Both the position numbers and the translations under genes were made by a program. Under the pieces are notes generated by a model. It worked only from the letters and a program-made list of their open reading frames with translations, was not told where the DNA came from and searched no databases. From Knoellia sp. Soil729 (GTDB taxonomy: Bacteria > Actinomycetota > Actinomycetes > Actinomycetales > Dermatophilaceae): a stretch of DNA of 64,000 nucleotides. The stretch spans positions 509,677-573,676 of the forward strand of contig NZ_LMSA01000002.1 of assembly GCF_001427985.1 (NCBI RefSeq), written 5' to 3'. This document shows, in pieces, positions 7,942 through 14,890 of this stretch (position 1 is the first letter of the stretch; every line of letters begins with the position of its first letter).

Positions 7942-9852
7942 CTATTCAGCAGCCGACTTGAACGCGTCTGTGAATTTGTCGTGCAAGCCGACCAGCGCAC
8001 GCTTACCGGATTGGGTTAGCCGGGCATCCCCGCTGACCAGCGCGTAGGCCATCTCGACCTTGCTCGGGGTACGAACCTTTTCCCGCTTGGACCAGTCCTT
8101 GAACGCTTTGGCGATGGGAACCCCGTCAGGGACATCGGCGGCTGTGAACCGCTTGGTCTGCCCCATCGTGTCGAGGAACCTGTTCACGACGACGAGGTAA
8201 TCGTCGCGGTTGATGAGGTCTTCGATCGCCTGCGCCATGGGGAGGCTGAAGATGCGACTGCCGTCAACGCCTACGCCTTTGAGAGCGGCCTTGTGTTCAT
8301 CGCCGCCCTTGTCGCCGTCGGTAAGGTATACGACCTTGGCTGCGACTTCCTCGACACGGATGCCCGAGCCGTGTGCATTAGCGAGGCCCGGGGCTATCTG
8401 ATAGTCGAGATCATCAAGCCTCGTGGCCTTCCGAATGAGGGTGGGGAGGAGCACCATGTCGGATGCTCCTTCGGCCAGCACTGCGTTGCGGCACATGGAG
8501 AAAGCGGCGGCTCCTGCGCCCATGGCAAACAGGAGCGGAGAGAATCCGGGACCTTCACCCTCCCAGAAGTTGTTCTTGATGACGCTGGCATCCGCGTACT
8601 CGGGGTCACGAGCGAGAACCCGGATTCCAGTTCCGAGGTCGCTGGGAAGGCATCCCGGCGAATGAGTGGTGTAGAAGACCTGGGTGGCGTCAATGCTCTT
8701 GAGCAGCACACTGACGAGGTCGGCTTGAGCGTCGTAGTGGAGATGCGTCTCAGCCTCGTCGATGAGCAGCACAGGTGGCACCGTGTGTCGACCGGATGCG
8801 AGGAACGCGACGAGCGCGACGAATGTTTTGAGCCCGTCACTGCGCTCGGAGATGTTAGTCACGACACCGTTGCCGTCGAGTTCCTTTAGTAGGACTTCTA
8901 GAAGGGTGCCGTTGACGTTGAACCGAACGGTGATCTTGCTCTGGTTCCATGCCTGATCGAAGAGCTCCCGCAACCGGTCATTGCCTCGTTCGAGGGCGGT
9001 CTCCCGCTTGGTGGAATCGTTGGTCTGGATGTGACTCCACATCTCGTCAAGGTCGATGTCCGCGAGGGCCAGCAACCGCTGAACAGCTGGTGAGATGTCC
9101 CGGTTCTCAGGCTTGATGTTGTACGACGTTTCGAGGGCGCGATCCTCGTCTTCGAAGAGCACGAAGTCAGGAACTCGGTCTGCGATGGCGTTCCAGACGG
9201 ATTCTGATGGATGCGGCTCGGCGACAAGTCCGTCAACGTCGTCGAGCATCTGCGCGAGCCGTGCATCGCGAGGCTGCTTACGACCAGTCGGGGTCTCCCT
9301 CAACCAGGCAGTAAGTGACCGGAGCGCGCTCGTCCATTGAGGGGACCATTCTTCATCCGGCCTCGAGAGTGCTTCTCTCATGCTCTCGGCCCAGTCGTTC
9401 GGGTCCTGCTCGTCTTCATCGGCGGCGGCCGCAAACTGAGCCGCCAGCGTCATGGTGATTTTAGCGAGGCGTTCGCCTGCCAGTTTGAACGCCTCCGCCG
9501 GGCGGGCGGGACCCGGGGACAGAGAGCGGATGCGGTTGCCGTCCCGCTTCTTGTAAAGGACCAACGTCGCTGGCGGGTTGTCCAGCGCGATGTCGGCGTA
9601 GGCCTGCTTGTCGTCGTCATCGAGTTCGTAGAACACTTTTACGACGGCGATGCTGTCCGACGCGGGCGGACGGCTGCGGTTGTGGTCGATCGGCGAGATT
9701 TGCCCACCGTGTGTGAACCACCGCAGCCCACGTAGGACCGTCGTCTTGCCCGCCTCGTTGAACCCGACGAACGCAGTCAGTGGGCCGTCGATGCCCGTGG
9801 CTGTTTTGGCGAGGCGGCGGTAGCCGTTGAACTCGATCCTGCTAACGCGCAC
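7942..9852 (-). CDS. OLD-type ATPase with TOPRIM nuclease domain
   Basis: 636 residues. An SMC/RecF-like ATPase has a Walker A motif GFNEAGKTT near residue 30, a signature-like ISERSDGLKTFVAL near 335 and Walker B LLIDEAETHLH near 362. A C-terminal TOPRIM domain follows with LAEGASDMVLLP near 455 (metal-binding Glu) and YLTDGDKGG near 510 (DxD). This is the architecture of OLD-family nucleases, including phage-defence effectors such as GajA. No helicase (GajB), reverse transcriptase or second subunit is adjacent, so it is a stand-alone class 1-like OLD. GTG at 9852 is chosen because AGGAG lies 5 nt upstream; an ATG at 9873 is in frame but lacks such a site. Codon use is less GC-rich than flanking core genes, suggesting transfer. 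Confidence 0.85.
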   Translation of the reverse strand: MRVSRIEFNGYRRLAKTATGIDGPLTAFVGFNEAGKTTVLRGLRWFTHGGQISPIDHNRSRPPASDSIAVVKVFYELDDDDKQAYADIALDNPPATLVLYKKRDGNRIRSLSPGPARPAEAFKLAGERLAKITMTLAAQFAAAADEDEQDPNDWAESMREALSRPDEEWSPQWTSALRSLTAWLRETPTGRKQPRDARLAQMLDDVDGLVAEPHPSESVWNAIADRVPDFVLFEDEDRALETSYNIKPENRDISPAVQRLLALADIDLDEMWSHIQTNDSTKRETALERGNDRLRELFDQAWNQSKITVRFNVNGTLLEVLLKELDGNGVVTNISERSDGLKTFVALVAFLASGRHTVPPVLLIDEAETHLHYDAQADLVSVLLKSIDATQVFYTTHSPGCLPSDLGTGIRVLARDPEYADASVIKNNFWEGEGPGFSPLLFAMGAGAAAFSMCRNAVLAEGASDMVLLPTLIRKATRLDDLDYQIAPGLANAHGSGIRVEEVAAKVVYLTDGDKGGDEHKAALKGVGVDGSRIFSLPMAQAIEDLINRDDYLVVVNRFLDTMGQTKRFTAADVPDGVPIAKAFKDWSKREKVRTPSKVEMAYALVSGDARLTQSGKRALVGLHDKFTDAFKSAAE

Positions 9853-10255
9853 GAAGGCTCCTATGAGTTGCAACCTCCAGCGCTCGATCCGCGACGTCTG
9901 ACAGAGCCGCCATTGCTGTGGTCCTCCCAGAACTGGTCACCTGATTCGCCACCATCGAGCTGACCGTGCGTACGAGCAATACCCGCGGCCGGTGTCCGTC
10001 TGAACTTGCATCCGCCCCCCAAGTTTATGAAATAAGCCTGCCGCCCAGCTCGGCGTGACGGCATCCATGCACCGTACCGGCGTGCGTGGCGCTTCGTCGG
10101 CGGTTCACCGGTGGCATCAGCCCGCTCATCGGCATTATGTGAGTGAATCGCTGGCGCCCGCAGACGGGCAGCCCACTGTGGGCGGAGTGACGCTCTACTG
10201 GGACCGCGATCGACGTCCACTTCATGATGGATGTCGGCCCAACGTATCAGCCGAA
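9853..10255. other. Gene-free stretch at the edge of the OLD region
   Basis: 403 nt between the OLD start and the icmF stop. No frame shows protein-like composition. It carries the OLD promoter region. I find no tRNA, integrase site or insertion-sequence end. Confidence 0.4.
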
Positions 10256-13200
10256 TCAGACGTTGCGGCGGTACTGGCCACCCACCTCGAAGAAGGCATC
10301 CGTCACCTGCTGGAGGGTGCACACCCGCGCCGCATCCATGAGCACCGCGAACACGTTGTCACCCGACATAGCCGCCTCCCGCAGCCGGCCCAGCGCCTCC
10401 TCGGCCTCGACCGAGTGCGCCTCCCGATAAGCCCGGACCCGTGCCAGCTGGGACTCCTTCTCGGACTCTGACGCACGGGCGAGCTCGACGTGCTGCGGCG
10501 TGCCACCGTCATCACCCTCCGGCTTGCGGAAGGTATTGACCCCGATGATCGGCAGCGACCCGTCATGCTTGCGGTGCTCATAGAGCATCGACTCGTCCTG
10601 GATCTTCCCGCGCTGGTAGCCCGTCTCCATGGCCCCGAGCACTCCCCCGCGCTCCGAGATCCGGTCGAACTCCTCCAGCACCGCCGCCTCGACCATGTCG
10701 GTCAGCTCGTCGATGACGTACGAGCCCTGCAGGGGGTTCTCGTTCATCGCGAGCCCCCACTCGCGGTTGATGATCATCTGGATCGCCAGCGCCCGACGCA
10801 CCGAGTCCGGGCCCGGCGTCGTCACGGCCTCATCAAAAGCGTTGGTGTGCAACGAGTTCGCGTTGTCATAGATCGCGATGAGCGCCTGCAGCGTCGTGCG
10901 GATGTCGTTGAAGTCCATCTCCTGCGCGTGCAGCGACCGACCCGACGTCTGCACGTGGTACTTCAGCTTCTGCGACCTCTCGTTGGCGCCGTACTTCTCC
11001 CGCATCGCCACCGCCCAGATGCGACGCGCCACCCGGCCGATGACCGAGTACTCCGGGTCCATCCCGTTGCTGAAGAAGAACGACAGGTTCGGCGCGAAGT
11101 CGTTGATGTCCATGCCCCGCGCGAGATACGCCTCGACATACGTGAACCCGTTCGCCAGCGTGAACGCGAGCTGGCTGATGGGGTTCGCCCCCGCCTCGGC
11201 GATGTGGTAGCCCGAGATCGACACCGAGTAGAAGTTGCGCACCTGCTGCTCGATGAACCACTCCTGGATGTCGGCCATCATCCGCAGCGAGAACTCCGTC
11301 GAGAACAGGCACGTGTTCTGCCCCTGGTCCTCCTTGAGGATGTCCGCCTGGACCGTGCCACGCACCTGCGTGAGGGCAGTCGACCGTATGCCGGCCGCCT
11401 CCTCCTCGTTGGGCTCGCGTCCCTCGCGCTCGACGAACTTCGCCCGTTCACCGTCGATGACCGTGTTGAGGAAGAACGCGAGGATCGTCGGCGCCGGGCC
11501 GTTGATCGTCATCGACACCGACGTCGAGGGTGACGTGAGGTCGAACCCGTCGTAGAGCGCCTTCATGTCGTCGAGCGTCGCGATCGAGACGCCGGAGGTG
11601 CCGACCTTGCCGTAGATGTCGGGGCGCGGGTCGGGGTCGCGGCCATAGAGCGTCACCGAGTCGAACGCCGTCGACAGCCGCGTCGCGGGCTGCCCCTCGG
11701 ACAGGAGCTTGAACCGGCGGTTGGTCCGGAACGGGTCACCCTCGCCGGCGAACATGCGGGCCGGGTCCTCGTTGTCGCGCTTGAACGGGAAGACGCCCGC
11801 CGTGAACGGGAAGAAGCCCGGCAGGTTCTCGCGGCGGAGGAACGACACGAGGTCACCGTGGTCCTCGAACTTCGGGACCGAGACCCGGCGGATCTTGTTA
11901 CCCGACAGGGACTCCTTCACCAGCGAGGTGTGCAGCTCCTTGTCACGGATGCGCACGACCTGCTCGTCACCGGCATACGCGTCAACGGTCGACGGCCACT
12001 TCTCGATGGCCTCCTCGACGGCCGCCGGGAGCTCGTTGCGAGCAGCGCCGAGCAGCCTGTCCACCTCGTGGTCCTCGTGACCCAGCGCCGCCAGCTCGTC
12101 GTCCACGAACTCGAACCGCTGCACGCGACGCGCCTGGGCGGCATACGCCTCGGTCTGTGAGTGGTAGCCACGGACCGTCTCGGTGATCTCGGAGAGGTAG
12201 CGCACGCGTGAGGCCGGGACGATCTGACGCAGTACCGACGAGTGACGCACGTCGACGTGCGGCAGGGCGCCCTCGGAGAGCTCGAGGCCCTTCTCGGCCA
12301 GCAGCCCCCGCAGTTCTTGGTAGAGCGCGGTGACGCCGTCGTCGTTGAACGTCGCGGCGGAGGTGCCGAAGACCGGCATGTCCTGGGGCTTCTTGCCGAA
12401 GGCGTTGCGGTTGCGGACCATCTGGCGGCCGACGTCGCGCAGCGCGTCCATCGCACCGCGGCGCTCGAACTTGTTGATCGCCACGAGGTCGGCGAAGTCC
12501 AGCATGTCGATCTTCTCGAGTTGGCTCTGCGCGCCGAACTCGGGCGTCATGACATACATGGACACGTCGGCGAACGGCACGATCGCCGCGTCGCCCTGCC
12601 CGATGCCGGGGGTCTCGATGATGATGAGGTCGTATGCCGCGGCCTTGAGGATCGTGATGACGTCCTCGAGCGCTTCGGGCACCTCGCGACCGCCGCGGGT
12701 CGCCAGCGAGCGGAAGAGGATGCGGTCGCCGTCGAGCGAGTTCATCCGGATGCGGTCGCCGAGCAGCGCCCCACCGCCCTTGCGACGGGTCGGGTCGACG
12801 GCGACGACGGCCACGCGCAGCTTGTCCTGCTGGTCGACGCGCAGGCGGCGGACGAGCTCGTCGGTGAGGCTGGACTTGCCCGAGCCGCCGGTGCCGGTGA
12901 TGCCGACGACGGGGACGTGCCGGGCGTCGGCCGCCTTGTGGAGCTCGGCGCGGTCGTCGTCGGAGAGCTTGCCCGTCTCGGCGCCGGTGATGGCCCGGGC
13001 GACCGCGGCGCGCTCCCCGGACAGGACGGCCGAGATGTCAGCCGGCCCAGCGGCATACAGGTCGGTGTCGCAGGCCTCGATGACCGTGTTGATCATGCCG
13101 ACGAGGCCGAGCCGCTGGCCGTCCTCGGGGCTGAAGATCGTCACGCCCGCCTCGCGCAGCCGCGAGATCTCGTCGGCGACGATGACACCGCCGCCACCAC

Positions 13201-13501
13201 CGACGACCTTGACGTGACCGGCGCCGGCCTCGCGGAGGAGCTGGACGAGGTACTCGAAGTACTCGACGTGCCCGCCCTGGTAGGAGCTGACGGCAACCCC
13301 CTGCACGTCCTCCTCGATCGCCGCGTCGACGACCTCCTGGACCGAGCGGTTGTGCCCGAGGTGGATGACCTCGGCGCCTTGGCTCTGCATGATGCGCCGC
13401 ATGATGTTGATCGACGCGTCGTGGCCGTCGAACAGGCTCGAGGCAGTGACGATGCGGACCGGGTTCGTGGGCACGTGCAGATCGGGCGACGTCTGTGTCA
13501 T
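10256..13501 (-). CDS. icmF: Fused B12-dependent acyl-CoA mutase (isobutyryl-CoA mutase, IcmF)
   Basis: 1081 residues in three parts: an N-terminal B12-binding domain (residues ~15-150, SLFDGHDASINIMRR, as in IcmF), a MeaB-type G-protein chaperone domain with P-loop GTGGSGKSS near residue 200, and a methylmalonyl-CoA-mutase-type TIM barrel from about 530 to the end. The order B12-GTPase-mutase and the length are diagnostic of IcmF, which interconverts isobutyryl- and n-butyryl-CoA (some also isovaleryl/pivalyl-CoA) and reloads its own cofactor. It acts in branched-chain and short-chain acyl-CoA catabolism. ATG at 13501 is preceded not by a ribosome site but by a -10-like TACTAT about 7 nt upstream, so the mRNA may be leaderless. 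A perfect palindrome at 13509-13526 overlaps this promoter. Confidence 0.93.
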   Translation of the reverse strand: MTQTSPDLHVPTNPVRIVTASSLFDGHDASINIMRRIMQSQGAEVIHLGHNRSVQEVVDAAIEEDVQGVAVSSYQGGHVEYFEYLVQLLREAGAGHVKVVGGGGGVIVADEISRLREAGVTIFSPEDGQRLGLVGMINTVIEACDTDLYAAGPADISAVLSGERAAVARAITGAETGKLSDDDRAELHKAADARHVPVVGITGTGGSGKSSLTDELVRRLRVDQQDKLRVAVVAVDPTRRKGGGALLGDRIRMNSLDGDRILFRSLATRGGREVPEALEDVITILKAAAYDLIIIETPGIGQGDAAIVPFADVSMYVMTPEFGAQSQLEKIDMLDFADLVAINKFERRGAMDALRDVGRQMVRNRNAFGKKPQDMPVFGTSAATFNDDGVTALYQELRGLLAEKGLELSEGALPHVDVRHSSVLRQIVPASRVRYLSEITETVRGYHSQTEAYAAQARRVQRFEFVDDELAALGHEDHEVDRLLGAARNELPAAVEEAIEKWPSTVDAYAGDEQVVRIRDKELHTSLVKESLSGNKIRRVSVPKFEDHGDLVSFLRRENLPGFFPFTAGVFPFKRDNEDPARMFAGEGDPFRTNRRFKLLSEGQPATRLSTAFDSVTLYGRDPDPRPDIYGKVGTSGVSIATLDDMKALYDGFDLTSPSTSVSMTINGPAPTILAFFLNTVIDGERAKFVEREGREPNEEEAAGIRSTALTQVRGTVQADILKEDQGQNTCLFSTEFSLRMMADIQEWFIEQQVRNFYSVSISGYHIAEAGANPISQLAFTLANGFTYVEAYLARGMDINDFAPNLSFFFSNGMDPEYSVIGRVARRIWAVAMREKYGANERSQKLKYHVQTSGRSLHAQEMDFNDIRTTLQALIAIYDNANSLHTNAFDEAVTTPGPDSVRRALAIQMIINREWGLAMNENPLQGSYVIDELTDMVEAAVLEEFDRISERGGVLGAMETGYQRGKIQDESMLYEHRKHDGSLPIIGVNTFRKPEGDDGGTPQHVELARASESEKESQLARVRAYREAHSVEAEEALGRLREAAMSGDNVFAVLMDAARVCTLQQVTDAFFEVGGQYRRNV

Positions 13502-13508
13502 GTCAAAA

Positions 13509-13526
13509 TAGTAGGACGTCCTACTA
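13509..13526 (-). promoter_or_regulatory. 18-bp palindromic operator over the icmF promoter
   Basis: TAGTAGGACGTCCTACTA is a perfect palindrome 7 nt from the icmF start codon. On the minus strand its 3' end forms TACTAT, a plausible -10. Size and symmetry fit a TetR-family repressor; the regulator gene is not in the window. Confidence 0.7.
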
Positions 13527-13565
13527 ATACTGGGAAGTCACGAGTGTCCGGAGTCGCTGGCGCAG

Positions 13566-13727
13566 TCACTGCCTCTTCTTCGTCTGCCCCTGGCGGGCGT
13601 CCATGAACGACATCGGGTTCAGGTCGAGAGTGGGGTAGACGTCCTCGCCGGCGCCCGTGGCCCCACGGCTCCGGAGGTACAGGGCGAGCGCCGCGATCGC
13701 GGCGATCAGGCCGATGAGGAACCACAT
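13566..13727 (-). CDS. Small single-helix membrane protein
   Basis: 53 residues: an N-terminal transmembrane helix (WFLIGLIAAIAALALYL), then Arg-Ser-Arg-Gly and a hydrophilic tail. ATG at 13727 has GGAG nine nt upstream. The layout matches the neighbouring 54-residue protein (13839-14003), suggesting a duplicated pair. Function unknown. Confidence 0.55.
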   Translation of the reverse strand: MWFLIGLIAAIAALALYLRSRGATGAGEDVYPTLDLNPMSFMDARQGQTKKRQ

Positions 13728-13838
13728 GGCGAACTCCGATCGACCTGGCCGCGGTGGGACCCGGTGACTCACCGTAGGTGCGGGCGGTCACCGCGTCCAT
13801 GGCCTGATCAGGCCCGCCCGGGAGGGACCGTCACCGAC

Positions 13839-14003
13839 TCAGCCGTTGCCGAACCCGCCCTGGTTCTGCTGGCGGTGCGGGCTCGTCGTCCCCTCGATGG
13901 TGTCGGTCGAGCCGTTGCCGCCCAGCCCGCTGGAGCCGCGGCGGTTGAGCACCCAAGCCAAGAGTGCGATGACAATGATGATGCCGACGATGACGTACTT
14001 CAT
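13839..14003 (-). CDS. Small single-helix membrane protein, coupled to aroQ
   Basis: 54 residues: an N-terminal helix (YVIVGIIIVIALLAWVL) followed by NRRG and a Gly/Ser/Gln/Asn-rich tail. Its ATG at 14003 overlaps the aroQ stop codon by 4 nt (ATGA), so it is translated from the aroQ mRNA. Similar to the protein at 13566-13727 in design. Function unknown. Confidence 0.6.
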   Translation of the reverse strand: MKYVIVGIIIVIALLAWVLNRRGSSGLGGNGSTDTIEGTTSPHRQQNQGGFGNG

Positions 14004-14449
14004 GAGTGGTTCCCCCGCTGCTCGACGATCCAACTGATGGCCTCGACGTAGCCCCCCACGCCGTGCCCGATGACCTGGTGGTCGGTGACGTCGGTGAGGT
14101 AGCTGTGGTGCCGGAACTCCTCGCGCGCATGGATGTCGCTGATGTGCACCTCGACCCGCGGCACGGTCACCGCTGAGAGCGCGTCGCGCAGCGCCACAGA
14201 CGTGTGGGTATAGCCGGCGGCGTTGAGCACCATCCCGGCGATGCCACGACGCCCCTCCTGCACCCAGTCGATGAGCACGCCCTCGGAGTTGCTCTGCCGG
14301 AAGTCGAGCGTGAGCCCCTGGGCGTTGCAGGCGATCCGGCACAGGTTCTCGACGTCGGCGAGGGTGTCGCTGCCATAGATCTCGGGTTCACGCTCCCCCA
14401 ACAGGTTGAGGTTGGGGCCGTTGAGGACGAGCACCGTGGTCGAGTCCAT
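14000..14449 (-). CDS. aroQ: 3-dehydroquinate dehydratase, type II
   Basis: 149 residues, the normal length for the type II enzyme. Landmarks: LNGPNLNLLGEREPEIYG (residues 9-26, catalytic Tyr25 and the mobile-loop Arg20), FRQSNSEG, LNAAGYTHTS with the substrate-binding Asn/His, and EVHISDIHAREEFRHHS containing the catalytic His. It converts 3-dehydroquinate to 3-dehydroshikimate in the shikimate pathway, or acts in quinate breakdown. No other aro gene is nearby. ATG at 14449. The 3' end overlaps a small membrane protein gene. Confidence 0.95.
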   Translation of the reverse strand: MDSTTVLVLNGPNLNLLGEREPEIYGSDTLADVENLCRIACNAQGLTLDFRQSNSEGVLIDWVQEGRRGIAGMVLNAAGYTHTSVALRDALSAVTVPRVEVHISDIHAREEFRHHSYLTDVTDHQVIGHGVGGYVEAISWIVEQRGNHS

Positions 14450-14493
14450 GGGCCGAGTATGCCGTCCACCCGCCCTCGTGCCGGGTCGCCGGC

Positions 14494-14805
14494 TCAGTCC
14501 GGGGAGACCTCGCGCAGAATGCGCAGGTCGACCTCGTGCTCGTCAGGGCACCGTTCGAAGTCCATGGGACAGATCGTTGGCTCGTTCGCGAGGAAGCTTG
14601 GCAGGCGCTGCGTCGCCACGTCGATGCACATGGAGCACAGATCCGTCGCCGCCGGGTTGACGTGGTCCGCATCGGCTCCGCACCACGTGTTCTTCCATTC
14701 AGGGTCGCGACAGCACACGATGTGGGTGATCTCGCTCGGATCACTGCGCAGCTCAAGGCGCGTATCTGTCACTGGTTGCGAGGACACGGCGCCACTCTCA
14801 CACAT
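14494..14805 (-). CDS. Cysteine-rich small hypothetical protein
   Basis: 103 residues, not recognised. Cysteines are arranged HIVCCRDPEWKNTWCG ... DLCSMCIDV ... TICP ... RCPDEHE, which could bind zinc. N-terminal ~25 residues are less well supported, and a GTG start nearer the Cys-rich part is possible. It lies 44 nt upstream of aroQ on the same strand. Confidence 0.5.
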   Translation of the reverse strand: MCESGAVSSQPVTDTRLELRSDPSEITHIVCCRDPEWKNTWCGADADHVNPAATDLCSMCIDVATQRLPSFLANEPTICPMDFERCPDEHEVDLRILREVSPD

Positions 14806-14890
14806 CCAAGCGCTCCCGTATGCCGTTTCTCGCCCTCCCAGGTCAGGCGCTGGCCTCGCTTCGGAGCCTCGGTCAGGGGTGCCGGCGCGG

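Noticed and set aside
7304-10255. Prophage or integrative element around the OLD gene
   Set aside because: No integrase, recombinase, capsid gene, direct-repeat ends or tRNA target is visible.
10055-10471. Plus-strand frame crossing the icmF 3' end
   Set aside because: Overlaps icmF, no ribosome site, no motif.
12242-13606. Long open frame on the plus strand opposite icmF
   Set aside because: Arg/Asp/Gly/Val-rich translation with no motifs; it is the antisense shadow of a clear, well-conserved gene in GC-rich DNA.
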